A stretch of 64,000 bases of DNA from Fremontodendron californicum (taxonomy: Eukaryota > Streptophyta > Magnoliopsida > Malvales > Malvaceae): positions 22,624,126 through 22,688,125 of the forward strand of contig JAULJL010000024.1 of assembly GCA_030761205.1 (NCBI GenBank), in the 5' to 3' direction. Numbering within the stretch: position 1 is the stretch's first letter; each line of letters begins with the position of its first letter. The position numbers were made by a program, and so were the translations under genes. Positions 10,931-24,400 of the stretch are shown piece by piece. Below the pieces are notes generated by a model, which did not search any database, had not been told where the DNA came from, and worked only from the letters and a program-made list of their open reading frames with translations.

Positions 10931-13331
10931 TTGTATTACTATAATCAAAATTGTTTTTACTATGATTCATTGATATTGGCTACCATCTCTTTATGGTTGT
11001 GCCCTAGGCTGCACCCTTGTTTTCATCTTTTCTTAGTGATTTCAGTACCTATATCTTGTCTCCCTCTAAGAGAAGGCAAACTTACCCATTATGCATTTAT
11101 TTATCCATGTGAAAGTTGTGGTTATTTAATCACAGGAGCTGGTTTATTGAATAAAAAATTCCTAAAAACACAGGAAGCAGCTAATTTCTGTCGTAACTAA
11201 CCTATTTCTATCCTACCATGAGATGTTGAAACCTTTTTTGTTTTTTAATTTTAATTTCCCTTTTTCTGAATGTACCAAATAGGGGGCTGGTAAATCTGCC
11301 ATCTTGAATAGTCTAATTGGACATCCTGTTCTGGTATGTTGTGTTTCTTTTAAGCTTTTGCATTTTGTTGAAGATATATATTTTCACCTAAGGACTTTGC
11401 TTATAACAATACTTATTGACAGCCAACTGATGAAAATGGTGCCACTAGAGCTCCCATCAGTATTGATTTGGCTAGAGATAGTTCTTTAAGCACTAAATCA
11501 ATCATCTTGCAAATTGACAATAAATCTCAACAGGTTTCTGCAAGTAAGGTCTCCTTCCTTTTCTTTTTGTTGCTTCTATTTGATTTGTGTGGCTTAGTGT
11601 TGCTTGTTTGCACCTGGAAAATGTACCATTCTTCATTATACACCCTGCATATTGGTCTTGTGATCTCTTTAACTACCTTTCATCTTTCAAATTGGTGCAC
11701 CATAGGTGCACTCCAGCATTCCCTATAGGATAGGTTAAGCAAAGGTTCATCAGGTAGGAGCCATGATGAAATATATCTAAAGCTTCATACTAGAAAAGGT
11801 CAGCCTTCATGTTTATTGAATTGTATCATTGATTTTAAGTGGTTTTAGTGAATGTATAAATAAAATAATTTCTATCAGAGGTTGATGCCTCCATGAAATT
11901 TTGCTTTTTATAAGATTGTTTTAGGATTATTTTTCTTTTCAAATGATCTATTTGATGAGTGTTGTGCCTTTTACATACTAGGGTGCTTTTTAGAACTAAG
12001 TTTATTGATGTCAATGGCTGAATTGCTTGCACTTACCTATGAACTTTAACTAGAAACCTAGCCAACTTTAATTATTTAATGATGGCATCAATGTTTCTTC
12101 CTCTTCTTCCTTATATTATCCATGACAATCAATCCTTGAAAAGAAAATATTTCTATTGTTTGGAAAAACAATGGTAAATGTTCTCCTTTGTTTGGCAACC
12201 AAATGAAAATTTGCATTATTTTGACATAGACAAATGCTCTATCAATTAATCTAATCAAATTTCATTAATCTATTCAAATCTATTCTAGAATGGTACCAAA
12301 TAGATAGTAAACATTCTCCAAAGACAAATTATAGTAAAGTCTATATAAGAAACATGGCAATTGAAGGCTAATTGACCATGGCCATTTCAATGATATACTC
12401 CATTAAAGAAACTTAGAAACATAACGAGTCAAGCAGGAAAATAGTTCAAAAAAACTCAAACTAAAACCTATCCCCTCCAAGAGAGAAACAGATTAACTTG
12501 ATTCTTCATCAGTCACATGGAGAGTGTCAAACATATATTCAGCCTCACAAATCCCATGCACAAAAACCATGACCCCCAAGAAACGGGTTTAATTTATGTC
12601 TTTGAGAATAGGAAAAGAAAAGCTTCAAAACATAACATGTGCCATGAACACTACTGGTATTCACCTCCAAAAGTAACAAAATTTTAAATCAATTAATGTT
12701 CACAATCTATAACCTTAAAATCATTAAAAAGATTTTTTTTTTTAATATTATAATTGTAATTGTTATGTTTTACAATAAGTTGTGAAATTTTGAAAAAATT
12801 CACGACTGCGATGACCGAAATGACCGCAATAATATCTGTTACCTCTGCAACCGTGATAAACGTGACTTGACTGAAAACGCGATCGCCATCGCAATTTAAA
12901 TCCCTGTATATGTGTCTGTGTGCTTACGAATATAAATTCATATTTTATAAAAAAATTAATAGTTTCCCCCCTTGTTCCATATCTCAGCCCCACCATTAAA
13001 GTTGATTAATTTACCTGGATTGAAGCAAAGAATTGTGGATGACTCATTGGTGAACGGCTGAATGTTATTTTCTTTTGGTTTCAAATTTTAACAGCTGGAC
13101 ACTCTCTCTGATGCATTTTTTGTTTCTTGATTCTTCATTTACATTGCCAGTTTTTGAGGTGTTTTGTTTGGTTAGTTAACTGACAATTTCTCTTACTTTA
13201 TTCCTCTGCTCAATGAGTATGTTGAACGTAATAATGCTATTTTGCTCATTATTGTGCCTGCTGCTCAGTCACCAGAAATTTCATCATCTAGAGCACTTAG
13301 AATTGCAAAGGAATATGATTCAGAAGGTGAG

Positions 13332-13666
13332 TGTTAAGTGATGTTATTCCATATCTGTTAAGTATTGGATTTCCTGTGATCTTATATTAAAGTTGGGCCC
13401 CTCCACCTATTACCAATTGGTTTTAGGTTGGATGCTTAACATGGTATTAGAGCCCAGGTTGTGTTTTGTTGTTCTTCTTGCCTAACCCCATGTGAGGTTG
13501 ACGACCCCGATGAGGTTGTCCATGTGTAGGCCCTGTGAGCTACACGTGAAAGGGTGTGTTAAGTGGTGCTATCCCACATCTGTTAAGTATTGGGTTTCCT
13601 GTGGTCTTATACTAAAGTTGGGCTCCTCCACCTATTACCAATTGGTTATAGGTTGGATGCTTAACA
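13332..13666. mobile_element. TRIM element (335 bp) with complete LTRs
   Basis: Two direct 110-bp LTRs (13332-13441 and 13557-13666) begin TGTTAAGTG and end GCTTAACA. The first is followed at 13442 by TGGTATTAGAGCCC, an initiator tRNA-Met-type PBS. The second is preceded by a purine-rich GTGAAAGGGTG tract. The flanks are GTGAG at 13327-13331 and 13667-13671, a perfect 5-bp target duplication. The interior of 115 bp is non-coding, so the element depends on another for movement. The duplicated GTGAG is the splice donor of the upstream DRP2 exon. Confidence 0.92.
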
Positions 13667-14138
13667 GTGAGAACTCTATGGTACTTGCATATTCTAATTA
13701 ATCTTTTTTCCAAGCCAAAAATGATAAAAATTTACCTTAAACTGTTACTTTTCTGGATATTCAAAATTTTACTGCCAACTTAATTGATTGTAGGTACAAG
13801 AACTGTTGGCATTATTAGTAAAATTGATCAAGCTGCTTTAGACTCAAAAACCCTCGCAACAGTTCAGGCTCTCTTGTTAAATTAGGGACCACCTAAAACT
13901 TCTGATATTCCATGGGTTGCTCTAATTGGTCAGTCTGTTTCTATAGCTTCAACTCAACCTGGAAGTGCTTCATCTGACAATTCTTTAGAAACAGCTTGGC
14001 GAGCGGAGAGTGAAAGTAAAAAATCTATTTTGACTGGAGCCCCTCAAAACAAGCTCAGGAGAGTAGCTTTGGTAGATGCCCTTGCTGGCCAAATATGTAA
14101 CCGTATAAAACTCAGGCTTCCAAATCTCCTTTCTGGCT

Positions 14139-14582
14139 ACTTGCTTTTTCCCAATTCATTTTGCCCCATGGTTTCTGTTTATGCAATTACGGTAGTCTAC
14201 TAAATTGTTGCATCTTTTTATTTTGGTTTTTGCGTTTTCCTTTCTAATACTGCCTAGAAGGTAGAAATGTTGTGTTAATAGACCCTAATTTGCTGTAGAA
14301 TTGTTATTGTTTTAGCTCCCGATGTTTAATGAGATAATTATCACAAGAGACGTTAAAAGTTTTTGCTTTCTGAATCTGTGGAAACATATATTTCCCACTA
14401 ATTGACATATTGTCTTTAAAAGCCCATCCTTGTATTATAAAAGGTATGTGACCACCCCTAATCAGCTTAGTATGATTTTAAATTGAAAATTATTATGAGG
14501 TTGATTGTTGCAAACTTATTAGTTTATTAATAGATGTCTTCACATAGGTAGAGAGGCCCGGTTGGCAAGTGAATTATCAACG
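14139..14582. other. No gene seen
   Basis: AT-rich sequence between the last recognisable DRP2 exon and the truncated Copia LTR. It may be residual DRP2 intron. No further DRP2 exon can be found. Confidence 0.5.
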
Positions 14583-15551
14583 TTAACTTGGCCAAGGAAA
14601 TACTTAAGGAGTTAATATTAAACCTGCAGATCTAATATGGAATAGGTTAAGAGTAGACACTAAACCATGCTCTTTCCTATCCCGGGATATTTGATGAAGA
14701 GATCGAATTACACAGACATATTGTACACGAAAGGCTTGTTGATGCTTGATGACTCTCTTGGCATTTGGATGGTCATGATGCATTGCTAGATGCCGCTCAT
14801 GATCTATAAATATAAATAGAAAATTCTTAATTGACTTTATTATATTTATTGCCAACATGTTAAAGGCCTAATGGGTCACACACAAAAGGTGATTAATGAA
14901 ATTAAAATGAGATTGGGCCAGATTAAATATTCATTAAGTGATGTGGGCTTAATGTGAATATTTATTAATATGTATAAGGGCATTAGTGGAGCTAGTCCAA
15001 GAGTTGGAATACACTAAACCTACTTATATATATGCTTTATGATTTTGCCGCCTCCCCCCTAAGCAGTTTACCTAAAATCAGCGTTTCACTCTCCTAAGAG
15101 AGTGTTTCGGCCAAATAGCAAGGAAAGAGAGAATACGATTCTTTTTGTTTTGCTTTGCTAATTAAGGTAGAGGAGGAAGGTTTCTCACAACCTAGTCTAC
15201 TAGCATCGTCTTGGCAAAACATAATCTCAACCTTGTGAAAGTTTTCAGATCACCTGTGTGGATTACTATTAGAGGTCGGACAATTGGATGCCTTTGGTTC
15301 TCGACAAGCGACCTTTGTGTAAAAGAACAAGAACAGCAAGAATCTGTCTTGAGGTTTCAGCAATCTACAATACAGAGGTATGAGATTTTTATTGTTATCT
15401 GTTCTTGACAGCTTGATCGTTTTGAATTCATAGGCAGATCCATGGAGGGATTCGGTGTCTCTTTGTTTTATTTTATTCTGCTGCGTTGTATGTTTAACTT
15501 GTTGATTAAATTATATATTATCTTTGTTTGAGCATGAGCCGAATCCCAACA
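14583..15551 (+). repeat. 5' LTR of the Copia-type element, 5'-truncated
   Basis: It aligns with 18390-18764 of the 3' LTR, with shared blocks such as TTAAGGAGTTAATATTAAA and TTGATGAAG. It runs on to CCCAACA at 15551, next to the PBS. The first ~720 bp of the LTR, as seen from 17669, are missing on the left. Confidence 0.75.
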
Positions 15552-15552
15552 G

Positions 15553-15566
15553 TGGTATCAGAGCAT
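15553..15566 (+). other. Initiator tRNA-Met primer-binding site
   Basis: TGGTATCAGAGC lies one base after the LTR end (CCCAACA). This is the standard complement of the plant initiator tRNA-Met 3' end used by most Copia elements. Confidence 0.85.
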
Positions 15567-17379
15567 CGCTTATGTTATTCCTATTTGATCTATACTTTGA
15601 TTGTTACCTTTAACAAAATTGTTTGTTCTTTGAGTTATTTTGATCCGATTGTCACTAACCGAATTTGAGAGAATTTGCACTTGTAGTGTTTCGGTGAAGG
15701 CAGTAGTTAATCATGGTGAATTCTTGTTGATTAATTGGTTTAAAATTTTTTTAAATTGATTAATGCAACTTGCAAAAGTTTGGTAGCAATTGAGAACTGT
15801 TTAGTCTGCTTTGCGCAAATTTGGTGATTTTAGTGAGAAAAACTTGTAGATTTTTCTTGGCTGATTTTTAATGTATGTTTTAATGATTTTTAGGATTTAA
15901 AATTGCTTAGAATTGTTCTTGGCAAGCCTGAAAAATCATAAAACTATTTAGCATTTAAAAGTTGGAAGCTATGAAAAACAGATAGATAGCCTTGGGAAGA
16001 TGAAAGGGAGGCGGCTACTCCTAGTACCCAATGCCTGTGGCTCCCTTGCTAGGGTTTTTTTGGCTTCTATCAGATTCTCACAGCTTATGGATTTTAGCAA
16101 TATTGAGTTACTAATGTTGTGGTGTCCTATTTGAGATACAACACTAAAAATTAGTAACCATGGCAATATTGTTAAATTAATTAAATCACCAAAATAAAAA
16201 TTTACATGAATATTCAATTAAATTATTTAGTTAAACAAAATCCTAATTGGATTAGGATTTATTCTAATGAGAGTAGAATAATGTTTATTATTTTCTTTGA
16301 ATTAAATTATGGATCAAATATAATCATTGAATGGTAACTAGAGATTAAAGCATGATTTATATGTTCATAAATTGTTTGTGAATGTATGGGATGATTATGG
16401 ACTTAGACCCAATATGATTTTGGATGGTTGAATTTATTTTTATGGTTTTTATTAAATAGGGACTGTGTGCCCTGCCTTAACTCTCATTTTCTAGAGTTGT
16501 AAAAAATTCTTTCCTCACCTAACTCCCCTCAAATGTAACTTGAGGTTTCTTTATTACAAATGTAACTAGTTACAACAAAGTGTAAAATTAGGATTAGCTT
16601 GTAATAATCTTTGTAACTTGAAGATGGAGATTAGTGGCGCCATGAAGATAAGAAGATTACAAGCAAGCTTTGAAGACTATGTATGTAATCACCTAGGAAT
16701 TTGACCAACTAATTTCCTTTGATGGCTCAAGGAAATTAGATTAGAAAAGTCCATAATCATCCAAATAGAAAGCATGTTATAGATTTATTTTATGCGATAT
16801 TATAAATGCTATGAATGTTTGATATGATGAGACTTATAAAGAACGAGGAAATCCCTCTTTAAAATATTGAGTCACATGTTTCGCATGAAAAAGTTACCTT
16901 CCATCATCATAACAAGACAACCAGAATTCCTCCAGTAGGAGGCTTGTTGAGTCACTAAGGTCAAACTACTGTACGAATATGTTTGAGTTAAGAAGTTGGT
17001 TCTTACTCAACTAATGCCATGTTGTCCGGATGCACAAAACTTGACTGCATGGTGTCAGAGGCAAAGTTAGGCGAAGTACATATGATGTGCTTAGATAAAG
17101 AGTTGTCACCTAACTGATCTGGGAGTTGCATAGAGATGCAATTGATAAGTTATGTTATCTACCCAACTAGGCTTGTTGAAATTTGTTGAGTCACTCAAGG
17201 TTGCAACATGTTGAAAGGGATCCCAGCCCACTAGAAATACCTTGGTGAGATTTCCGAATAATAGTGAGGGCTATTATCTCGAAAAATTAGTGGGAGAACT
17301 AATAAGAGATTTAATACCTCATCTTAAATTGGTATAAATGCATGAATATAATTGATATATATACTTTTTCCATATTAGG

Positions 17380-17646
17380 TTGTTGAAAATGGTTAATACT
17401 TTAACTGCACTGCGCGGCATTATGAATGCCATTAGTCCAACATGTTTGGATTGGTACATGAGATTGAGAAGCGTTCTCAATAAAAGGAAGGTTGCTCACT
17501 TGACAAGTCAAGAAGAACTTATAGAAGTTTCTGGGTTGACTGTGTTTGTGATTGAACTGAATCTTTCTACTGTTAAATCAAATTCCTGGATAATTGATTC
17601 AGGATACGGTTCACATCTATGTAATGACATAGTAATGTTGAAATGA
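17380..17646 (+). pseudogene. Copia-type protease fragment
   Basis: A frame of 88 codons ends with SWIIDSGYGSHLCNDI. This matches the Copia protease block, in which the usual WIIDSGCGSHLC carries the catalytic Asp-Ser-Gly. The upstream residues do not give a clear Gag. It is followed after 22 bp by the 3' LTR, so integrase, RT and RNase H are deleted. The start codon is arbitrary. Confidence 0.65.
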
Positions 17647-17668
17647 AGTAGAAAGTTAAGCAAAGATG

Positions 17669-18764
17669 TGTAGGTGTTAGCCCTACAAGCCAATCTAGTT
17701 GGGCTTGTAAAACACTATTTATATATATTCATGTATTGCACATTATAGTTTATTAATTATAATTGAGGCATTTCTTTATCCATAAGTTTTGTTATAATTG
17801 TTATAAATCACTTGTGAAGATAAAGCCCGTGAGACACAATGGCATTGCAAAGGAATTGTAAGGTGTTACCATTATGAGGATCCTTATGCATCAATGTCGT
17901 GTTTCTAAACAGTTCCTGATCATTGTATTGTCAAGACAGGGTATTGACAATGCTCAAAGACTGGCATACGTTAAGCCTTCATGCACTTGATGCATGCAAC
18001 CGGTCTCATAGGTTGAAAGTATAGAGATACTTGGGGATAATACATGGGTGCTTGTTAGTTGAACAAGTTCACTGAACATGACCCGCTACGAGAGTTCCAT
18101 TTGGTATTTCACTCAAGTGTCTATGGTAAATACTCTCATGTGTCAATAGTGTAAGTAATCCTTTGACTTGTGACACCAAGTCATCCTGTATGTGAACTGT
18201 CAAACTTAGATTTCATCACGAATGAGTCCCAATCACGAGGATGCTTAAAATAGGGTGTTATTGGGTATGACATGAAGCATACGAAGATGAATGAGTGGTC
18301 CAGAGAGGATTTATCACCCCAAGTGATTAAAGGGACATATCTCACATGTATCTGGCTTATATTAACTTATTGAAGTCCTTGGCCAAGACAATACTTAAGG
18401 AGTTAATATTAAAGCTGCAGATCTAATATGGAATTGGTTAAGAGTAGACACTGAACCATGTTTTTTCCTATCTCGGGATATTTGATGAAGGGATCGAATT
18501 ACACAGACATATTGTACACGAAAGGCTAGTCGAATCTTGATGACTCTCTTGGCATTTGGGTGGTCATGATGCATTGCTAGATGCCGCTCATGATCTACAA
18601 ATATAAAAGGAAATTTTTAATTGAATTAATTATATTTATTGACAACATGTTAAGGGCCTAATAGGTCACACACAAAAAGTGATTAATGAAATTAAAATGA
18701 GATTAGGCTAGATTAAATAGTCATTAAGTGTTGTGGGCTTCTTGTGAATATTTAATAATATGTT
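17669..18764 (+). repeat. 3' LTR of the Copia-type element, truncated by nested insertion
   Basis: It starts TGTAGGTGTTAGCCC. A TATTTATATATATTC block near 17710 is a possible TATA region. It shares its distal third with the 5' LTR. It is cut at 18764, and the remainder should lie beyond the right end of the window, after the Ogre-2 3' LTR. Confidence 0.75.
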
Positions 18765-21468
18765 TGTAGACACCTAATTTTGTCCGGACCACTAAAACAG
18801 GTATGTTTTCTTTCTAAATTGATCTTTTCAGAATGTAAAAAGATTTTTTTTCATCCTGCAGGTGGTACTCCGAGACTTAGTTTAAGAGGGCGAGCATAAA
18901 AAGTCAAACTTGAAAAAAGTCAACCCAAAAAGTCGACCCCAAAAAGTCAACTACTAAAGAAGTCAACCCACTTTCAAAATCAAGATTTGAAGTTCAATTG
19001 AAAAATGGCTAAAGAATTTTGATAATTCGAGGTCTACATCGAAAGATATGAAGTTCGAAAGTTGGGTTATGGAGATTCAGTAGAAAGAAAATCCTAATCC
19101 GAGAAATTTAGGGAAAAGTGCTTAAATGATCGAATTGGTTGAAATTGAAGGTTTCAAATGAAATATAAACACTGACTACGGGTAATGAAGAAGCCATTTG
19201 AAAGAAAAACTTAAAGAAAAGTCAATCCGGGAGAAAATCGAGAATTAGGGTTTTTGGTGGATTTCGGTGAAATTGGGAAGAATTACAGAAATGGCCCGAC
19301 TTGGTAAGAAAAAAGCCCCTAATGGATGAGGATGATGAGGAGTGATTAAAAAGGATAGCCCAAGGCTCAGTTTGAAGAAAATATGAAAATTGGAGTTGTT
19401 TTGAGCAAAACCGAGTTTCGGAGGCAAAAGGGCAAAATGGGAAAATTTGGGAAAAACAGCAAATAGACTCCAAAATTTTTGAAAATTTTCAAATATCATT
19501 CTTAAATCATTTGGAAGATATTGGCGAAAGAAAATCTTGATTCGGAGTTCGTTTGCAAAATGGCCAAATCTCGGGTCTCTTATGTAGTAATTCAAGAAGA
19601 TAAATCCTGAAAAAATAGAAAATGAACTCCAAATCTTTTGAAAATTTGCAAATCTCATTTTTAAATTATTTGAAAGAATTGGCGAAAGAAAATCTTGATT
19701 CGGAGTTCGGTTGTAAAATGGCCAACTCCCGGGTCTCCTATGTAGTAATTCAAGAAGATAAATCCTGAAAAAATAGCAAAAGAACTCCAAATACTTTGAA
19801 AATTTGCAAATCTCATTTTTAAATTATTTTAAAGATATTGGTGAAAGAAAATCTTGATTCAAAGTTCGTTTGCAAAATGGCCAAATCCCGAGTTTCCTAT
19901 GCAATAATTCAAGCAGATAAATCTGGAAAAATAGCAAATGGACTCCAAAAATTCTGAAAATTTGCAAATCTCATTTTTAAATTATTTGGAATTGGCGAAA
20001 GAAAATCTTGATTCAAAGTTCGTTTGCAAAATGGCCAAATCCTGGGCCTCCTATGTAATAATTCAAGCAGATAAATCCCGAAAAAATACCAAATGAGTTT
20101 CAAAAATTATGAAAACTTCCAGATCACACTTTTAAATTATTTGGAAGAGATTGGTGAAGAAAAATCTTGATTTGGAACTCGTTTAAAAAATGATAAAATG
20201 TGGGGGCATAAAAGGGCATTTTTGGAAGAAAAAATCCAAATAAATAGCAAACGGACTCGAAATTTTTTGAAAACTTCCAGAATTCAATATTTTATTATTT
20301 TGAAAGTATTAAAAAAAAAAATTTGAATTTGGAGTCCGTTTGCCATTTATTTGCATCCGGGGGCAAAACGGTTATTTTACCCAAGAAATCGAAAAGGGCT
20401 TCTCTTGCCTTTCAAAAAAATCAGACTTGGCCTGGAAAAAGGAGTGCTGGCAGGCCAAGGCCCAAGAAAGGGAAGGAGCTTCTGATTTTTCAATCAAAAG
20501 GCCAAAATTTAAAAGTTAGTTAGTGATTTTTTTTATCAAGCCATTGCAAATAAGCCACATGGGCCAATGCATGAAGAGGGAGAGTGTCAACATTATTCTT
20601 GAACAGCTGTAATTATGGACAGCTAATGGCCTAATCTAAGGGTGATAATTTCATGTTTTTTCACCTTGAATCACTAGCCCTTGGATGGAAATTGGTTGGA
20701 GTAAAAATGACAACATCCTAGTGAGGAGAGAAGGGGGTTCGGCCAGCCTAAAGGGGGAGCATAATTTCATTTTCAGCACTTCATTTTCATATTTCTCTCT
20801 TGGTTTTTGCTGAGTTTTCTCTCCTTGGTTGCAAAGAAAAAAGGAAAGTTTAGAAAAGAAAAGAAAGTTTGAAGAGAAAAAGCTTGAAAGGTAGCTTCTT
20901 GAGGTTGCTCTTAGCACCAACTCTTGCACTTTCTTGATTTTCCATTCTTGTTTTTACTGTTTTGATTATTATTTTTGTGATTTTTCTTTTGATTTTCCTT
21001 TTTAAATAAGTGTTTTTTAATGTTCTTTTTAAGTTCTTTCTTCATCTCTTCTAAAAAAAAAGGTTCTTGCATTTTCATTTTTTTTCTTGATTTCTTGTCT
21101 TGGCCGAATGTCCCATGTTTTGGTTCTTGCTGTTTTGCTTTGATTTGTCATGTTATTTTTGTTATTTTTTTAGCTTTGATGCTTTAATTCTTCTTCTACT
21201 ACATATACTTGAAGCTTGTTTTAATTTGGTTGCTAGTTTATGGCTATTTATGAGTTTATTATCATGTTCTTGCATTTTTAATTTTCTGTTTTCATAATGT
21301 TTAAATTTGTTGATGTTTTATATATAGTATATCAAGTGTTTGTGAAAATGTTTGTTAGTTTTAATACCTCTATTTTATATTTGCATGATTTGAGTGTTAT
21401 ATTTTAAGTTGAGTAAGTTAGTATATCAAGTGTTTGTGAAAATGCGATGCTTGTTTGGAGCTTGAGGC
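18765..21468 (+). repeat. Ogre-2 5' LTR, part 1
   Basis: This is the same sequence, in opposite orientation, as the right-hand ~2.7 kb of the Ogre-1 LTRs (compare 27019 downwards). It ends in GCTTGAGGC, where GAGGC (21464-21468) is the first copy of the Ogre-1 target duplication. The continuation at 55752 restores a sequence also seen intact near 55895. Open frames inside, such as 19245-19790 on the minus strand, come from internal repeats. Confidence 0.88.
19480..20300 (+). repeat. LTR-internal tandem repeat, about 160-bp period
   Basis: Roughly five units, with CTTGATTC-type boxes near 19535, 19695, 19855 and 20010. Each is followed by GTTTGCAAAATGGCCAAA-like sequence and AATTCAAG. Equivalent arrays sit in the Ogre-1 LTRs at about 25560-26340 and 54290-55070 in the other orientation. 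The array makes long but meaningless open frames. Confidence 0.75.
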
Positions 21469-24400
21469 TGTCGCAACCTAAAATAACGAGTCTCATCGCA
21501 AAACTTTATTATTCGTTAAGCATGATATTAAAAAATCTAGGAAAAGTCGACTTAATTCCTCTAGAAAATTGAAGGTTTTGAAAATGACCTTAAAAAAGAC
21601 ATGGAGTCGCCACCAATCTTTTTTAGCTAGGTGTGATAGGCCACCTATTAAAACCGGTTTTATAAAAATATTTTAAAAATTAATTAAAACATTTTTAAAA
21701 CCAATTTCAAGTCTGCGTTTTAAACCAAAGAAATCAAAGAAATGGGTTTGGGACTCGGTTACGAGCGGGGAAGGATTAGCACCCCCACAACGCCCGTATA
21801 AAACGATACCTTATTAATCGTGTGTTATCTCAAATCTCGGTAAAAAGTTGGTTTTAAATTTAGTATTTCAAGTTAATTCCCAATTTAAAGAAAAATAATT
21901 CCATTTTTAATTGAAAATGATTCGGAATTTATAAATTCAAAATTTTCCTATATTCCCCAACAAACGTGGCAAAATATAGAAATTTTTATTAGTTTTGGAA
22001 AACTTTCCAAATCATTATCTTTTTTGAAAGATAGATATTCCTTTATTAATGATAATTGATGATATTCCCTCCAGCAAACCCGGTAGAGAACTCATGAATT
22101 ATTTTAACTCGGGAATATCTTTATTTTTTTATTGAAAAATCATTATCCTTTTGAAAACATTTTAAAAGATATGAATATGTATATGCATGACATAAATAAA
22201 ATGACATAGCAAAATCTAAATAATATAATGCTGCCTAAATGATATGATATAATGTCAATGCCTTAGCATATTCTAAAATGAAATGAAATATCCTTAGCAT
22301 ATTCTAAATGAAATAAAATATCCTAAGTTATATGACATATTATAAATAAAATGAAATGACCTAGATAACATAGTATATTCTATATGACATGCAATATCCT
22401 AAGTCATATGATATATTCTAATTGAAATAAAATAACCTAACTAACATAACATATTCAATATGAAATGAAATAACCTAAGTAACATGATCTTTTTTAAATG
22501 AAATAAAATAACCTAAGTAACATAACATATTCTATATGAAATGAAATAATTTAAATGACATGGCAAACATGAATGATATGGCATATAAATTAAATGAGAT
22601 GGAATATGAAATAATGCTATCATATAATATGCATGAAAATAAAAATGAAAATTATAATGCATGAACATAATATATGCTAAATAATATGACAAAAGAAATA
22701 ACTAAATAAAAAGCATAGGATATCATGAAATATTCCAAATCATATAATAAACAATATAACATAACTCAAAATCATAACAATATCATAGAAATTATCATAG
22801 AAAGAATCACATATTATATAAAATGCATGAATATGGAAAATGCAATGCATGAAATGTATTTTTTCTTTTAATTAAGGAAATCTGTATATTTAAAAAGATA
22901 TCCGGCTACCTTAGAAAAATATGTCAAATTAAATATTCTAAAACCAAAATACATTGTGGTTGTTTAAAAATAATTTTGAAAAGCTTGAATTAAAAATAAA
23001 AACTGGGCTAATTTCTTTAAAATGGCTATAATTTTCCAAGTTTAAAAATCCGGACTTGACTACCCTTAACCTGAGACTTGAAAAACCATTTTTATAGTTT
23101 AAAAAGGCTTAGAAACTACCCTATGTCAGTACCTAACCCTCCTAATCAGCCCACTCTAAGTAACTTAACCAAAACAGAAAAATAAATTTTCTTTAAATTC
23201 AATTCTGACTCCACTGTCCAGTTTTAAGCCACGATTTTTGATCATATTTTTTAAAACTCAAAAAATTCTAAAAAAAAGTACTGGAGACTCAAGACATGTA
23301 AAACTACACAGGAAAAAATCAGCTTAATTTTTTGATTAAAGACGAATGCCCAGAAAATCGAAAAAGTATAATAATTGGGTGAAAAAAACTGTTTTGCCAA
23401 AATACATTTTTGCCTTTGATAAAATCATTTAAAAAATCAAAGTAAAAATATTTAAGTCTCACAAAATGACTCACAAACAGTAGCTAGGACTTTTTGAAAG
23501 TTAGATAAAAATTGGCTAAGTAAAAAAAATCACAAAGGTAGAATAATCAATTTGACAAAACTTAATTTTCTACAAGTATGCTCAAGAGAGCATGACTTGG
23601 AACCATTAATTGGCTCAAGTCATTATTCAAGTGGCATGAACATAAAATGCATAAAAAGTTACAGAAAACATAGTGCATGAAATGCATGAGTTTAAATCTA
23701 AATGTCATGAAAAAATGCATGGCATTCATATAGTGACCTAGACCTAAATGAACTTGCATGGGATTTAATGCAACCTAGACCTAAAATGCATGAACATGCA
23801 TGGCAAATAAACCAAACTTAATAACTAAAATATGCATGGCATTTTCACAAACACAAAGCATGCTTAAACTAAAAACTCAACCAAATATCATGCAAATGCT
23901 AACCTATCAACTAACATGGCAAGAATGCACATAAAATGCAAAAATTCCAAGGGTGGCCGAATGGAATAATGTAACTAGCAAACATGGCATTTTCACAAAC
24001 ACTTGATATACTAGCATGCAAAACTAAATCAAATGTCATGCAAATGCAAAAACCTACCAACTAACATGGCAAAAAATGCAACACAAAATGCAAAACACAT
24101 GGAGTAGCCAAATGGCCTCAAGCCCCAACAAGCATGGCATTTTCAAAAACACTTGGTATACTAACATGCTCAACTAAAATATAACACTCAAATCATGCAA
24201 AAACCACACAAGCATTTTCACAAACACTTAATATACTAAATCTAAAACATGCTCAACTAAGATATAAAACTCAAATCATGCAAAGACCACACAAGCATTT
24301 TCACAAACACTTGATATACTAAATCTAAAACAAGCTCAAATTTAAACATTATGAAAACAGAAAATTAAAAATGCAAAAACATGATATTTAAAACATAAAT

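Larger units (their letters stand above)
9736..14138 (+). pseudogene. Dynamin-related protein 2 (DRP2A/B type) pseudogene, 5' GTPase part, introns retained
   Basis: The conceptual product matches the N-terminus and GTPase domain of plant DRP2, a large GTPase that acts in clathrin-mediated and post-Golgi membrane fission. Exons: 9736-9882 (MEAVKELSELSESMRQAAAV...), 11283-11333 (P-loop GAGKSA), 11423-11543, 11706-11798, about 12988-13051 (LPG switch, with the usual DLPG reading NLPG), 13218-13326 and 13794 to about 14138 (ISKID G4 motif). GT/AG boundaries survive at most junctions. In-frame stops lie in exon 1 (after the Ser run), exon 4 (Q to TAG) and exon 7 (Q to TAG). Exon 5 lacks a good donor. 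Everything after the GTPase domain, including the PH, GED and Pro-rich parts, is absent. Retained introns show a duplicated gene rather than a processed copy. Confidence 0.92.
14583..18764 (+). mobile_element. Decayed Copia-type LTR element, 3' LTR interrupted by Ogre-2
   Basis: A truncated 5' LTR is followed by an initiator tRNA-Met PBS. The interior is about 2.1 kb and its only coding trace is a protease-like fragment. The 3' LTR is cut at 18764 by the start of the plus-strand Ogre-like element. The 5' LTR reads AATATGTATAAGG at the matching position, while here AATATGTT runs directly into TGTAGACACC, which fixes the insertion point. No RT or integrase is present. Inside, 15567-17379 shows no gene. 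Confidence 0.8.

Noticed and set aside
12730..12910. Locally CG-richer palindromic stretch in a DRP2 intron
   Set aside because: GCGATCGCCATCGC-like sequence hints at an eroded MITE, but I could not find matching ends or a target duplication.
19245..19790. 181-codon open frame on the minus strand
   Set aside because: It consists of three copies of the ~160-bp LTR repeat. The same peptide recurs in every unit and in the Ogre-1 LTRs. No domain, and not a gene.
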